From assembly GCA_023251135.1 (NCBI GenBank), contig JAHEZJ010000001.1:157047-221046 (forward strand): a stretch of 64,000 bases of DNA, given 5' to 3'. Shown one piece after another: positions 24,708 to 33,539 of the stretch. A model generated the notes under the pieces. It searched no databases. It was not told where the DNA came from and saw only the letters and a program-made list of their open reading frames with translations. This stretch comes from Flavobacterium sp. Its GTDB lineage: Bacteria > Bacteroidota > Bacteroidia > Flavobacteriales > Flavobacteriaceae. Each line of letters opens with the position of its first letter. Positions within the stretch are counted from its first letter, which is position 1. The position numbers and the translations under genes are program-made.

Positions 24708-26564
24708 TACATCGGGATCAACTAACTCCGATAATTTTTGTTTTAAATCTTCTTCCAAAATGGTTAAACCGTATTGGTACGAGGCGTTCATCCATCCAAA
24801 ACCTTCTTCGGTTATGAAGTCAAATTCGGTTCCTACGTTTCCGTATTCTGCAAAAATTTTGTGCGAACTGATCGATAAATCAAACTTCTCCGGAATGGTT
24901 CCGTTATAATCAACCGCATTTCGAGTAATCAGCCAAAGCCAGCGATACACCATCTCTTGGGCTTCTTCGTTAAAATTATAATTCAGTAAACCCTCCCATA
25001 AAAGCATTTGATGCGGCGCCCATCCAAACGGATAATCCCATTGTCGAATTGGTGCGTTTTCGCCTATATCTGCAATAGATTCTTTGGTGCTTCCTGCAAT
25101 TCCACCTTTCATTTTAAACCTTGGAAGCGTCTTTTTTACCAGAATTTCGGCCTGTTCCTGTGTACTTATTTTTGCCCAAAGCGGATAAAATGTCGGAGCC
25201 GCCTCAAAAAAATGCTGTTCCTCACTTACAAAATTATAGTCGAGATAACAGCCGTATTCTGAATTCCAGCACAACTGATTGATCTTTTCTTTTCTGGAAG
25301 CCGCTTTTGAAAGCCAATATTCGCTTGAAAAAGATTTGTCTTCAAAATATTGAAATTCATCTTTAAAATACTTTTTAATCAAAAACGCAATATCCGTTTC
25401 GTATTTATAAAGCAGACTGTTAATGGCAACCGTATTCAAGTTCGCACAAACGCCAACCAGTCTGTTTGTGGTATCATGGCCGCTTTCGCGCATACTTCGG
25501 TCGTGAATAAAATACTTATCCAGTTCGGCATCCACCACTTCTCTCTCCAGGTATTTTTTTTCGAATTCGCGGGTAGACAAACTGTATTTTGGCGCATATT
25601 GCTCGAGAATATCATCAAAATGACCTTCTTCTACCTCAAATGGCAAGCCAATTCCTTCTGCTTTATAACGATTCAGTCCATTGGCTGTAAGCCTTTTGCC
25701 TTCCTCCATCCAAACCGTCCGGTATTCTTTGATCGCGGTTTTTAAATGTCTTTCGATCCAGAAAATATCGGGATTTGACTTTTCTAAAACATCTCTGATC
25801 AGCGACGTATAAAGCGGTGGCTGGGTACGGGTTAAATAATAGCTACGGTTGGCATTTAGTATTTTTCCGTAGTGGTCGATCTGGTATTTAAAGTTCTCAG
25901 CAATGCCCAGGGCCAGCTCTATTTTATCATCTATCAAAAGTCCTTTGGCAATAAAATAACTGTCCCAGCCGTACATTTCATTAAACCTTCCACCCGGAAC
26001 AACAAACGGAACTCCCGAAATTTCATTGTTTTTAATTTGAAGTGCCAAAGCCAGAATCCCCGGCTTTTGGTTCAGTGACAATACATATTCCGGTGAAATA
26101 TGTTTGGGTAGCTGTACCACTTTTAACTTTGGTGTTATGGCTTCTAATTTTTTGAAATAATCAAAAACAATTTCATCCCCAAAAGGCACATACAAATACG
26201 AAATAGCATTTTCGATCTTATTGTCTTCCAGTATTTTTTTTACGCCATTGGCATCAATAGTACGCGTCAGCCCCTTCCAATACAGGTTTTTTATTTTTCC
26301 TGATATTCTTTTCACAGGATCTTCAATGATTTGATCCAGACTAATCTCGGCAAATTCAGCATTGTCTTTTTTAGCCAAAGCCAATTCCTGCAACAGATTT
26401 GAAAGTTGATAGGTTCCTTCAATAACCGTTGTATTTCCTTCCTCATCGTTGAGTACAAATCGCTTTGGCCCCTGATCGTCAATCGTTATTTTTTTATCGC
26501 CATCAGTATCTTCCTGAGCCAATAGTTTTTCGATAGTTTGGGATATATGTAGTTTAAATTTCAT
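24699..26564 (-). CDS. GH37 trehalase with EF-hand-like N-terminal loop
   Basis: The product has 621 residues. Trehalase signature 1 is exact at about 190-203 (PGGRFNEMYGWDSY) and signature 2 at about 508-517 (QWDYPFGWAP). By family comparison the general acid should be Asp364 (RESGHD) and the base Glu587 (EEGFGW). No signal peptide is seen, so it should cleave trehalose to two glucose in the cytoplasm. Residues 19-30 (DTDGDKKITIDD, followed by QGPK) have D-x-D-x-D spacing of a calcium-binding loop and resemble the calcium-binding segment of fungal neutral trehalases. The start ATG overlaps the end of the transporter gene by 11 bp, so the two are translationally coupled. Confidence 0.93.
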   Translation of the reverse strand: MKFKLHISQTIEKLLAQEDTDGDKKITIDDQGPKRFVLNDEEGNTTVIEGTYQLSNLLQELALAKKDNAEFAEISLDQIIEDPVKRISGKIKNLYWKGLTRTIDANGVKKILEDNKIENAISYLYVPFGDEIVFDYFKKLEAITPKLKVVQLPKHISPEYVLSLNQKPGILALALQIKNNEISGVPFVVPGGRFNEMYGWDSYFIAKGLLIDDKIELALGIAENFKYQIDHYGKILNANRSYYLTRTQPPLYTSLIRDVLEKSNPDIFWIERHLKTAIKEYRTVWMEEGKRLTANGLNRYKAEGIGLPFEVEEGHFDDILEQYAPKYSLSTREFEKKYLEREVVDAELDKYFIHDRSMRESGHDTTNRLVGVCANLNTVAINSLLYKYETDIAFLIKKYFKDEFQYFEDKSFSSEYWLSKAASRKEKINQLCWNSEYGCYLDYNFVSEEQHFFEAAPTFYPLWAKISTQEQAEILVKKTLPRFKMKGGIAGSTKESIADIGENAPIRQWDYPFGWAPHQMLLWEGLLNYNFNEEAQEMVYRWLWLITRNAVDYNGTIPEKFDLSISSHKIFAEYGNVGTEFDFITEEGFGWMNASYQYGLTILEEDLKQKLSELVDPDVLF

Positions 26565-27774
26565 CTTTTGCAGTTATTTTTTTAAGAATAAAAAAGGATA
26601 CTAATAATAAAGACATTGGAATCAAAGTAAAATAAAACGCCTTTTCAGGTCCTTCATTTTTAAACAGCCAACCTGTTATTCTGGAGCCTAATGTCCCGCC
26701 AAGAGCCGAGAAAATCACGATTAATCCCGTCATTGAACTTTGCAGATTTTTGGGCAGCGCACTTAATACAATCGAATTTAACAAAGGATAGATGGGCGCA
26801 ATAAACAATCCGATTAAAGGAAATGCAAAACCAATTAAAGGTATGTCTGAGAGCGTATTGATGTTTTTCACTTCCAGTCCAACTGTTTTTGGAAGCACAA
26901 AAATCACAATCAGCATGGCCGAAAAAATACAGAAACTTAATACCCAGATCCAATTTACCTTCTTGGTCACAATCCCCGCAATCAATCGTCCTACTGCCAG
27001 TGAAATAGCCAAAATACTGGCCATCATAATACTGATGTTCTCCGGTAAATGAAGCACTTTTGTATTGAATGTAGGCAGCCAGGAAAGAATTCCCTGCTCA
27101 ATCATCACAAACAAAAAGACACTGATAACAAAGATAACCGTTAGCAATTTTGCCATTAAACGGAACATCTGCATGAAATCGTCTTTGAGGTTTGCTCCCG
27201 CGGCGACTTCGGTTTCTTCAAATTTCACAAAAAACAAAAACAGAAACGACAATAAGGATAGTCCTGCCAGAAACCAATACACATTCAGCCATGAATTGGG
27301 ATCGTCTTCATTGTTAAAAGCCGGAAATAAAAAATAAGCCAGCGCGATTCCAACCATAAAAAACCCCTCAATACTGCTCATCAGGGCGTTATGTTCTTTT
27401 TTGGTTTCGGTTACTGTACCAATCAACGAATACACCGAAACTTTAATCAAAGCAAATGACACTCCAACAGTCGCAAAAAGAATTTTAGCATTGTCGAATG
27501 AGTTTCCAAAATACATAGAAACACAGGCCAGCGTAACCAGTCCCAAACCAATCAGCATCGATTTTCGATAGCCGATTCTGGGTAAAAAAGAAGCTATAAA
27601 AAACGACACTATTGCAATAGGCATGTCTTTAAAAGCTTCGAGAATGCTCGCCTGAACTTCATCTACACCATAATTTTTCTGCGATTTTAAAATCACAATA
27701 CCCACACTATTTAGCAAAATAGCGAAGACAAAATAATTAAGGTAAAGAGAGATTTTGATTCCTATGTTTTTCAT
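26554..27774 (-). CDS. MFS transporter, probable trehalose/disaccharide importer
   Basis: The product has 406 residues with about 12 predicted transmembrane helices in two halves (ILLNSVGIVILKSQKNYGVD at the first; SMTGLIVIFSALGGTLGSRI near the end). Charged RIGYRKSM between helices 2 and 3 is the usual MFS loop. It overlaps the trehalase start, which makes an imported disaccharide cleaved in the cytoplasm the simplest reading. It is also in the range of the LacI-type regulator at 30689. The substrate assignment rests on context. Confidence 0.82.
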   Translation of the reverse strand: MKNIGIKISLYLNYFVFAILLNSVGIVILKSQKNYGVDEVQASILEAFKDMPIAIVSFFIASFLPRIGYRKSMLIGLGLVTLACVSMYFGNSFDNAKILFATVGVSFALIKVSVYSLIGTVTETKKEHNALMSSIEGFFMVGIALAYFLFPAFNNEDDPNSWLNVYWFLAGLSLLSFLFLFFVKFEETEVAAGANLKDDFMQMFRLMAKLLTVIFVISVFLFVMIEQGILSWLPTFNTKVLHLPENISIMMASILAISLAVGRLIAGIVTKKVNWIWVLSFCIFSAMLIVIFVLPKTVGLEVKNINTLSDIPLIGFAFPLIGLFIAPIYPLLNSIVLSALPKNLQSSMTGLIVIFSALGGTLGSRITGWLFKNEGPEKAFYFTLIPMSLLLVSFFILKKITAKDEI

Positions 27775-27802
27775 TTTTTATTGGTTTGTTTTTTTTGAAA
27801 TG

Positions 27803-27877
27803 TTTCAGGTTTCAGGTTTCAGGTTTCAAACACACATCTCACACCTCACATTTAACATTTAACATCTCACACTTCAC
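27803..27877. repeat. Short tandem repeats between TonB receptor and transporter genes
   Basis: A 7-bp unit (GTTTCAG) is repeated three to four times. It is followed by degenerate repeats of CACATCTCACAC and CATTTAACATTTAACAT. No gene is visible in the 100-bp gap. Confidence 0.6.
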
Positions 27878-27882
27878 ATCTC

Positions 27883-30522
27883 TTAAAAATTAATCGCAAC
27901 CGAAAATCTAAAAGCGCGTCCTAAAATAGGTCTTGCCATAAACACATCGCTTGCAGCTGATGTAGTTTGTCTTGGATCACCTTCTGTTAAACCAATTTCA
28001 TTAAACAAATTCGAAGCATCAACGGCAAAACGAAGATTATGATAGGTATAATTTAAACCTGCTCCCACTTCTTTATACGCTGGTAAAACTTGTTTGTTAT
28101 CCTGATTCGTGAACTTTTTATCGTAGTAAGAAAACTGAACATAGGCCGTGAAATCTTTTGTAATGTCTACTTCCGGTCTTAAGTTACAGAAAAACTTAGG
28201 GATTCTTCGTGCTGTGTTTCCATTGAAATTAAAAGTCGATCCGTCGGCATTTGTACCGGTAAAATTATCGTACTCCGGTTTTTGAACGGTAAACGTAAAG
28301 TTCAGTTTTACCATTTCATATCTCGCATTGGTTTCTACTTCAAGACCAATATTGTTTACATCGGCGAATTTATTTTCAGAAGTTCCATCCGATAAAATAT
28401 CCGTAAAGGCAACATTTTTTAAGCCCATATGAAACAAATTGGCATTCACATTAAAGAAAGAATTAGAATATTTATACCCCAACTCAAACTGATTCACCTC
28501 GGTGTTTTCCAGTTTGCTCAAATCGGCTGCATTATCATAAAAAGACTCTTCGATAGGCGATCTGAAACCGTGGCTGTAACGTACATACGAAGCCATATTG
28601 TCATTGAATTTGTAGTTTCCGGCAGCAGTATACGACCATTCGCTCACATCATATCTCCAGTAAGTATACGGATTTCCTTTTACTGTTGTTACCTTATCAT
28701 CGGCTGTATTGTTGTCTAAAATTCCTAAATTCTCTGCAAAAAAACGAGCATTGTCTCTGTACCCCGAATACTTGTCTTTGTTGTATCGTAAGCCGGCATT
28801 GAAAGTCAGATTGTCTGTTGCTTTAATTTCGGCATCGGCATAAACATCATTCAAAACTCCTTTGGTTTGCGCATCTCTTTCTAACCATGTAATTCTTTCC
28901 ACCCCGTTCCAGGTATGATTTACTCCTGATGTATTGTCTTTTACATTTAACAATCTCGGATTATCTGAAACCCCTACCAAATACGAATTCCAGTTCCAGT
29001 ATTGATTCGATTTCCAGTTCGAATAGTAGTACCCTGCTGTTAGTTTTACCGGATCTAAATCAAACGCAAAAGAGAAGTTATTGGCAAAATTGCTCATTTT
29101 TTTCTCGATGTGCCAAAGATCGGCTCTCATGATTAAAGCGTTTGGATCAAGTGTTGCGCCGTTATCTACATAAGAATAGGTCAGGTTACTGGCCGTTGTA
29201 TTCTGAACATCTGTTGCATAAGCGCTTTGTGTCCACGGACCTCCATTTGGAAAAATAGCATTGTAATTCAAATTGATACTCGTTTGTTTGAAAGCATTTT
29301 TAAAAGTCACTTTCTCCGATATCTTCTTTTTAAATTCAGCACCAATCGAATTGATTATCGGATGAGAACCGTCTTCTAAATCGGCACTAAAAGTTCCGCC
29401 ACCGTATTGAGGCACATTTAAACGACTGAAATTTACTGAGGTCAGTGTTCCATAATTAGGATTGAAACCCGGAATTCCTTCGATTTTTCCATTATTACTT
29501 TTTAACGGAATTGGCAGGTAGAATGTATTTCTGTCGTCAAGGTGTTTGAAGTTAATTCGTAAATAATCGTTATCATCAAATTTATACGTGATGTTTCCTT
29601 TTATCTGTCCTCCTTTATTCGCGGTAAAACCTGTATTTCTTACCCCATTATCAGCTCTGTAAAAACCTCCTATATTAAAGAACAATTTGTCCTGGATTAA
29701 AGCTCCCGATAAATTAAGGTCGGTACGAAACATTCCGTAATCTGAAGTCGAGAATTTAGCTCTTCCCTGAAAGTCATTCTGACCTGTCTTAGAAATGAAA
29801 TTGATGATTCCACCCGGAGCATTATTGGCAAAAATGGATGCCGAACCTCCACGAACCGCTTCCATTTTGCTCACGGTTTCGTCTAATCTGTAAAAAGTAT
29901 CGGCATTTGCAAATTGCAAAGCACCATCTTCAAAAACTGGTAATCCGTCTTCCTGAATCTGCACATACTCATAGGCTCCTGCAGACGGAATTCCTCTTGC
30001 AAAAAGGTTGTTTCCAATTTCTCCTCCTGAGGCTTCCACCACAAATCCGGGAATAGTCTGTAATAAAGCTGCTGTACTTGCCGGTGCACGGTCTTCGATA
30101 GCCTTAGCGCCCATTGTGGTAATGGCCACACTGGATTCTAATTTAGACCTCGGACTTGAAGATCCCGTTACCACAACTTCTTTCAGACTTTGTGATTCTC
30201 CTTCAAGAAGTAAATTTACCTCTAAAGATTCTCCTTCTTTTACTGTAATTTGTTTTCCAAAGGTTTTGTAACCAACATTGGTCGCTACAATAGTATAATC
30301 TCCCGCGGAAACATTCGAAAATACGAACTTTCCGTTTTCATCCGTAATGGTATTTTTATCTGTTCCTTTAAGCGAAACATTGGCTCCCGGAATCGTTTGG
30401 CCGCTCTCATCGAGTACCTTTCCGGAAACGGTATTTTTATTCTGGGCAAACAGATGGTTTGGAACAGAAATTAAGCACAATATCAAAAATAATATGCCTA
30501 AATAAGAATGTTGCTGTTTCAT
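27883..30522 (-). CDS. TonB-dependent outer membrane receptor of the trehalose locus
   Basis: The product has 879 residues. A signal peptide (ending LFAQN) precedes a carboxypeptidase-regulatory-like domain at about 30-115 (VSGKVLDESGQTIPGANVSL, ENGKFVFSNVSAGDYTIVAT). A TonB-box-like stretch (LKEVVVTGSS) is followed by the plug (AALLQTIPGFVVEASGGEIG, MEAVRGGSASIFANNAPGGI). A 22-strand-type barrel ends with the aromatic residue Phe (ILGRAFRFSVAINF). It should import an oligosaccharide or disaccharide across the outer membrane. No SusD-like lipoprotein gene accompanies it, unlike most glycan loci in this phylum. Its promoter region is shared with the divergent lacI-type gene and two operators. 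Confidence 0.9.
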   Translation of the reverse strand: MKQQHSYLGILFLILCLISVPNHLFAQNKNTVSGKVLDESGQTIPGANVSLKGTDKNTITDENGKFVFSNVSAGDYTIVATNVGYKTFGKQITVKEGESLEVNLLLEGESQSLKEVVVTGSSSPRSKLESSVAITTMGAKAIEDRAPASTAALLQTIPGFVVEASGGEIGNNLFARGIPSAGAYEYVQIQEDGLPVFEDGALQFANADTFYRLDETVSKMEAVRGGSASIFANNAPGGIINFISKTGQNDFQGRAKFSTSDYGMFRTDLNLSGALIQDKLFFNIGGFYRADNGVRNTGFTANKGGQIKGNITYKFDDNDYLRINFKHLDDRNTFYLPIPLKSNNGKIEGIPGFNPNYGTLTSVNFSRLNVPQYGGGTFSADLEDGSHPIINSIGAEFKKKISEKVTFKNAFKQTSINLNYNAIFPNGGPWTQSAYATDVQNTTASNLTYSYVDNGATLDPNALIMRADLWHIEKKMSNFANNFSFAFDLDPVKLTAGYYYSNWKSNQYWNWNSYLVGVSDNPRLLNVKDNTSGVNHTWNGVERITWLERDAQTKGVLNDVYADAEIKATDNLTFNAGLRYNKDKYSGYRDNARFFAENLGILDNNTADDKVTTVKGNPYTYWRYDVSEWSYTAAGNYKFNDNMASYVRYSHGFRSPIEESFYDNAADLSKLENTEVNQFELGYKYSNSFFNVNANLFHMGLKNVAFTDILSDGTSENKFADVNNIGLEVETNARYEMVKLNFTFTVQKPEYDNFTGTNADGSTFNFNGNTARRIPKFFCNLRPEVDITKDFTAYVQFSYYDKKFTNQDNKQVLPAYKEVGAGLNYTYHNLRFAVDASNLFNEIGLTEGDPRQTTSAASDVFMARPILGRAFRFSVAINF

Positions 30523-30604
30523 GATTTTTTGGTTTAGTTAGTAAATCTTTCATTTGTGAATGTAAACTTACTCAAGGAATTAACTCTAATTTAAGAATTC
30601 TAAA

Positions 30605-30620
30605 TCGAAAACGTTTTCGA
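30605..30620. promoter_or_regulatory. LacI-type operator 1
   Basis: TCGAAAACGTTTTCGA is a perfect 16-bp palindrome with the central CG typical of LacI/GalR sites. It lies between the divergent TonB receptor and lacI-type genes. Confidence 0.75.
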
Positions 30621-30628
30621 AATGACCT

Positions 30629-30640
30629 AAAACGTTTTCG
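30629..30640. promoter_or_regulatory. LacI-type operator 2
   Basis: AAAACGTTTT with TCG beyond it matches operator 1. Centres are 21 bp apart, two helical turns, so two dimers could bind the same face. Confidence 0.65.
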
Positions 30641-30688
30641 GAAGTTAATTTTTTACTAATACACTTTATTTTTTAGTACTTTTATTTC

Positions 30689-31714
30689 ATGAATGACACA
30701 AAATTAATAGATATAGCCTCAGCATTAGGAATTTCGGTTACCACAGTTTCAAAAGCACTAAAAGGCTATACCGATATTAGTAAGTCTACGCGTGCCCGGG
30801 TGATCGAGATGGCCGAAACCATGAATTACATGCCCAATTCGGTTGCGGTAAACCTGAGAACCAATGAAACCAAAACAATAGGTGTTATTATTCCGGCTAC
30901 CGTGCATCATTTTTTCTCAAGTGTCTTAAACGGTATTCTCGAAGAAGCCGAAAAAAGAGGGTATCTTGTCATTATATTACAATCCAATGAAAAATACGAA
31001 CTGGAGAAAAAACAGCTGGCCTTATTAATTCAAAAACGTGTTGACGGAGTTTTGATGTCACTCTCTAATGAAACCGATGATTTTTTTCACATCAATGAGG
31101 CGATCCGTAAAAACACTCCTGTTGTTTTATTTGATAAAATTGCCAAAAGAGTCGATTGTTCCAAAGTCGTTATCAATGATGCCAAAGCAGCATTCGACGC
31201 CGTTTCTTACCTCATTAATAAAGGATTCAAAAAGATCGCACATTTTAGAGGTTCGTATGTTCCGCAAAATTCCATTGACCGGTTTTTAGGATACAAAAGA
31301 GCTCTGGAAGCCCACGGAATTGAATACGATTCAAAACTGGTTTATGTGTGTGATAACAATACCGATTTTGAAGATGGTTACGAAAATGCTCAAAAAATAA
31401 TGACCGAACACCCGGACATAGACGCGATTTTTGCCATCACCGATTTGGTCGCTATCGGAATTATCAAATACTTTAATGAAGCCGGAATCAAAACACCCGA
31501 ACAGGTAGCGGTTTTTGGATTCAGCAATTGGTTTATGAGTACGGTTATCTCGCCCAAACTAACTACCATTGACCAGCCAGGCTTTGAAATGGGCCATCAG
31601 GCAGTTTCGCTTTTAATAGATGAAATTGCAGACCTGAAAGAACATCGACCGGTAACCCATCAAATTATTGAACTCCCGACAAGAATCATTGAAAGAGAAT
31701 CAACCGTTAAATGA
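30689..31714 (+). CDS. LacI/GalR family transcriptional regulator
   Basis: The product has 341 residues. The N-terminal helix-turn-helix plus hinge is IDIASALGISVTTVSKALKG then MAETMNYMPNSVAVNLR. The periplasmic-binding-protein-like sensor domain runs from about 60 (TIGVIIPATVHHFFSSVLNG) to the end. Regulators of this type in Bacteroidota often control a neighbouring sugar-uptake locus, with a sugar or sugar phosphate as inducer. It is divergent from the TonB receptor gene, and two palindromic operators lie in the gap. It probably controls the receptor, transporter and trehalase genes and its own gene. Confidence 0.93.
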   Translation: MNDTKLIDIASALGISVTTVSKALKGYTDISKSTRARVIEMAETMNYMPNSVAVNLRTNETKTIGVIIPATVHHFFSSVLNGILEEAEKRGYLVIILQSNEKYELEKKQLALLIQKRVDGVLMSLSNETDDFFHINEAIRKNTPVVLFDKIAKRVDCSKVVINDAKAAFDAVSYLINKGFKKIAHFRGSYVPQNSIDRFLGYKRALEAHGIEYDSKLVYVCDNNTDFEDGYENAQKIMTEHPDIDAIFAITDLVAIGIIKYFNEAGIKTPEQVAVFGFSNWFMSTVISPKLTTIDQPGFEMGHQAVSLLIDEIADLKEHRPVTHQIIELPTRIIERESTVK

Positions 31715-31755
31715 TTTTTTAGTTTTAACTTTGCGTCAATTCTTAAAAAGCATCA

Positions 31756-32109
31756 ATGTTTCCGATCCCTGAAAATACCGATTTTTTATTGGCTGATGCC
31801 GAAAAAGAAAACCTATATCTAAACCTGATTGAACAAATTAATAAAGATTTTAATTTGGCAAATGAAGGAATCGATTTCCCGTTAAGCATTTCTCCCGACG
31901 AACTAAAGATTCAGCTTCACGAGAAGATCTACCGAATGATTCAGTACAAATTTGCCGAATACCTCAATCTGCTTTACATCATTGATGTTTCTGAAGAAGA
32001 AATCAAAAAACTCGATGGTTCTGATTTGGTTATTCTTGCCGAGCAGGTTTCTTTTTTGATTTTAAAAAGAGAATGGCAGAAGGTTTGGTTTAGGAATTAT
32101 TATAAATAA
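31756..32109 (+). CDS. Conserved-looking hypothetical protein
   Basis: The product has 117 residues. It is acidic at the N-terminus (MFPIPENTDFLLADAEKENL) and mostly helical with no membrane segment or signal peptide. It ends in aromatic and basic residues (WQKVWFRNYYK). I do not recognise a family. It lies 41 bp after the lacI-type gene on the same strand and is followed at once by an intergenic repeat. It is probably a small cytoplasmic protein, perhaps a housekeeping gene of flavobacteria. Confidence 0.6.
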   Translation: MFPIPENTDFLLADAEKENLYLNLIEQINKDFNLANEGIDFPLSISPDELKIQLHEKIYRMIQYKFAEYLNLLYIIDVSEEEIKKLDGSDLVILAEQVSFLILKREWQKVWFRNYYK

Positions 32110-32147
32110 GAGGTTCTGAGATGCTAAGGTTCTGAGATACTAAGGTT
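32110..32147 (+). repeat. Inverted repeat flanking the gene at 32149, left arm
   Basis: Two direct copies of GGTTCTGAGATGCTAA/GGTTCTGAGATACTAA lie here. The right-hand region 32833-32872 carries the same words in inverse orientation. Confidence 0.7.
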
Positions 32148-32148
32148 T

Positions 32149-32820
32149 TCATACCGACTCTCCTAATTTTTTATTTTCAATTATTTTTTGAATCAAATCT
32201 CGAAACGTTTCAATTTCTCCAGTTGTAACACTACTTTTCTTGTACATATAAATTGGCAATATTTGATCTGTCCAATATTTATATCGTCTTTGTGGTTTTT
32301 GTTTTTCATATTCTAGTTTATCAAAAACCCTAAGCCCTGTTAAAGTAACTTCTTCAATAAGTGGAGAAAAATTTTCATAGACATCTAGAAAATCTTTGAT
32401 TTTTGTTGAAGGTCTCAAATCTGCAACATCAACACCTTTATTTTTTAAGTTTATTTTTAGAGTGATAAACGTCGCTGCCGATAAACACTCGTTACCTAAA
32501 ATCTTAATTGGATTTATAATTTCTTTTTCTGCAACTGTAGATAAAAAATCACAGAGATTTCCTAACGTTTTTTCCTTCTCGGGATTTAGAATAGAATCCC
32601 ATTTTTCTGAAGTTTCATTAATTCTAAATTCTTTGTTTAAAAATTCCGCAAGCTCCTTCCACTTCACTAAGTCTCGCGCTCTTCGCCAGTCTCGAATTAC
32701 TGTATTTGTTTTTAATACAAAAGATTCATCTGTCTCCGGATCAAGAGGACTGCAAAGTCTTTGTTGTTCTTTAAATATTTCGAAAATTTCATTAGATGTA
32801 TAACGTATCGTATTATTCAT
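32149..32820 (-). CDS. Hypothetical protein boxed by inverted repeats
   Basis: The product has 223 residues if started at the ATG at 32818-32820 (MNNTIRYTSNEIFEIFKEQQ). A longer frame starts at 32841, but that ATG lies inside the flanking repeat word GAGATGCTAAG. The protein is helical, charged and soluble, with no signal peptide or membrane segment, and has basic aromatic patches (RDWRRARDLVKWKELAEFLN; KPQRRYKYWTD). I do not recognise a family. Repeats of the same word family bound it closely on both sides in opposite orientation, and it stands opposite to its left neighbour. It may be a mobile or recently gained gene. Confidence 0.55.
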   Translation of the reverse strand: MNNTIRYTSNEIFEIFKEQQRLCSPLDPETDESFVLKTNTVIRDWRRARDLVKWKELAEFLNKEFRINETSEKWDSILNPEKEKTLGNLCDFLSTVAEKEIINPIKILGNECLSAATFITLKINLKNKGVDVADLRPSTKIKDFLDVYENFSPLIEEVTLTGLRVFDKLEYEKQKPQRRYKYWTDQILPIYMYKKSSVTTGEIETFRDLIQKIIENKKLGESV

Positions 32821-32832
32821 ATCTTCAAAAAA

Positions 32833-32872
32833 ACTTAGCATCTCAGCACCTCAGAACCTTAGCTCCTCAGAT
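32833..32872 (-). repeat. Inverted repeat flanking the gene at 32149, right arm
   Basis: The reverse complement reads GAGGAGCTAAGGTTCTGAGG then TGCTGAGATGCTAAG, the same words as 32110-32147. It overlaps the 5' extension of the hypothetical gene and reaches the stop codon of the next one. Confidence 0.7.
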
Positions 32873-33423
32873 CAAAAATAAACTCTCACAAAAGGCATAA
32901 ATCCGGATCCGTAAAGACTGGTATCCTTATTATACAAAACATCGTAGCGTGCTCCAATCGTAACACTTCCGGTTCGGTAACCTGCGCCAAGGTACAGGGC
33001 GGTATTCCAGTAATTATCAGAATAACTTGGTCGATAAGCAGTCGATTTATAATCGGTATTTACCCGAACTTGTTCTAATTCGGCAGACAATTGAATTTCA
33101 GGAATCGGATTCACGAGTCCAATCAGACTTCCCCCATAAACAAAAGAGCTGTAATAGTTTTTGGAAGACAAATAACCAAATTGTAATCCAACACCAACAG
33201 ATACAATTTCGTTTACATTATAGATGGCACTTGGCAAAACGGAAATATCGGTATATCCGGAACCAATTCCTAAACCAAGACCTCCTCCAAATTGAACTTT
33301 ATCCCAAAAAGGATTGCTGTTGTCTATGACATATTTTTGCTGTGCCATTACAGAACTTGAAAATAAGACTACCAAAATCACAAAAAAAGTTCTGAAAACG
33401 ATTGAAATTTGATTTTTATCCAT
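32872..33423 (-). CDS. Small outer-membrane beta-barrel-like protein
   Basis: The product has 183 residues from the ATG at 33421-33423, which begins a clear signal peptide (TFFVILVVLFSSSVMAQQ). The longer frame would run back through the sucA promoter. The mature part has eight or so amphipathic strands (VQFGGGLGLGIGSGYTDISV, SVGVGLQFGYL, NTALYLGAGYRTGSVTIGAR) and ends FVRVYF with a terminal Phe, as 8-stranded barrels do. It is probably an outer-membrane structural or lipid-linked barrel of unknown function. It is divergent from sucA. Confidence 0.75.
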   Translation of the reverse strand: MDKNQISIVFRTFFVILVVLFSSSVMAQQKYVIDNSNPFWDKVQFGGGLGLGIGSGYTDISVLPSAIYNVNEIVSVGVGLQFGYLSSKNYYSSFVYGGSLIGLVNPIPEIQLSAELEQVRVNTDYKSTAYRPSYSDNYWNTALYLGAGYRTGSVTIGARYDVLYNKDTSLYGSGFMPFVRVYF

Positions 33424-33495
33424 AGTTGGGTCTATTTTTAACAAATTTTTACGTAAAAGTACGTAAAAAAAAGATTTAAATAAATGTGATTGTTG

Positions 33496-33503
33496 TACTT
33501 TTG
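33496..33503 (+). promoter_or_regulatory. -7 box TACTTTTG of the sucAB operon
   Basis: It matches TAnnTTTG 37 nt before the ATG at 33540. It lies inside the longer open frame, which supports the internal start. Confidence 0.55.
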
Positions 33504-33539
33504 CGATTCTATTTAACAAAAAGTATATTCACTCATATT

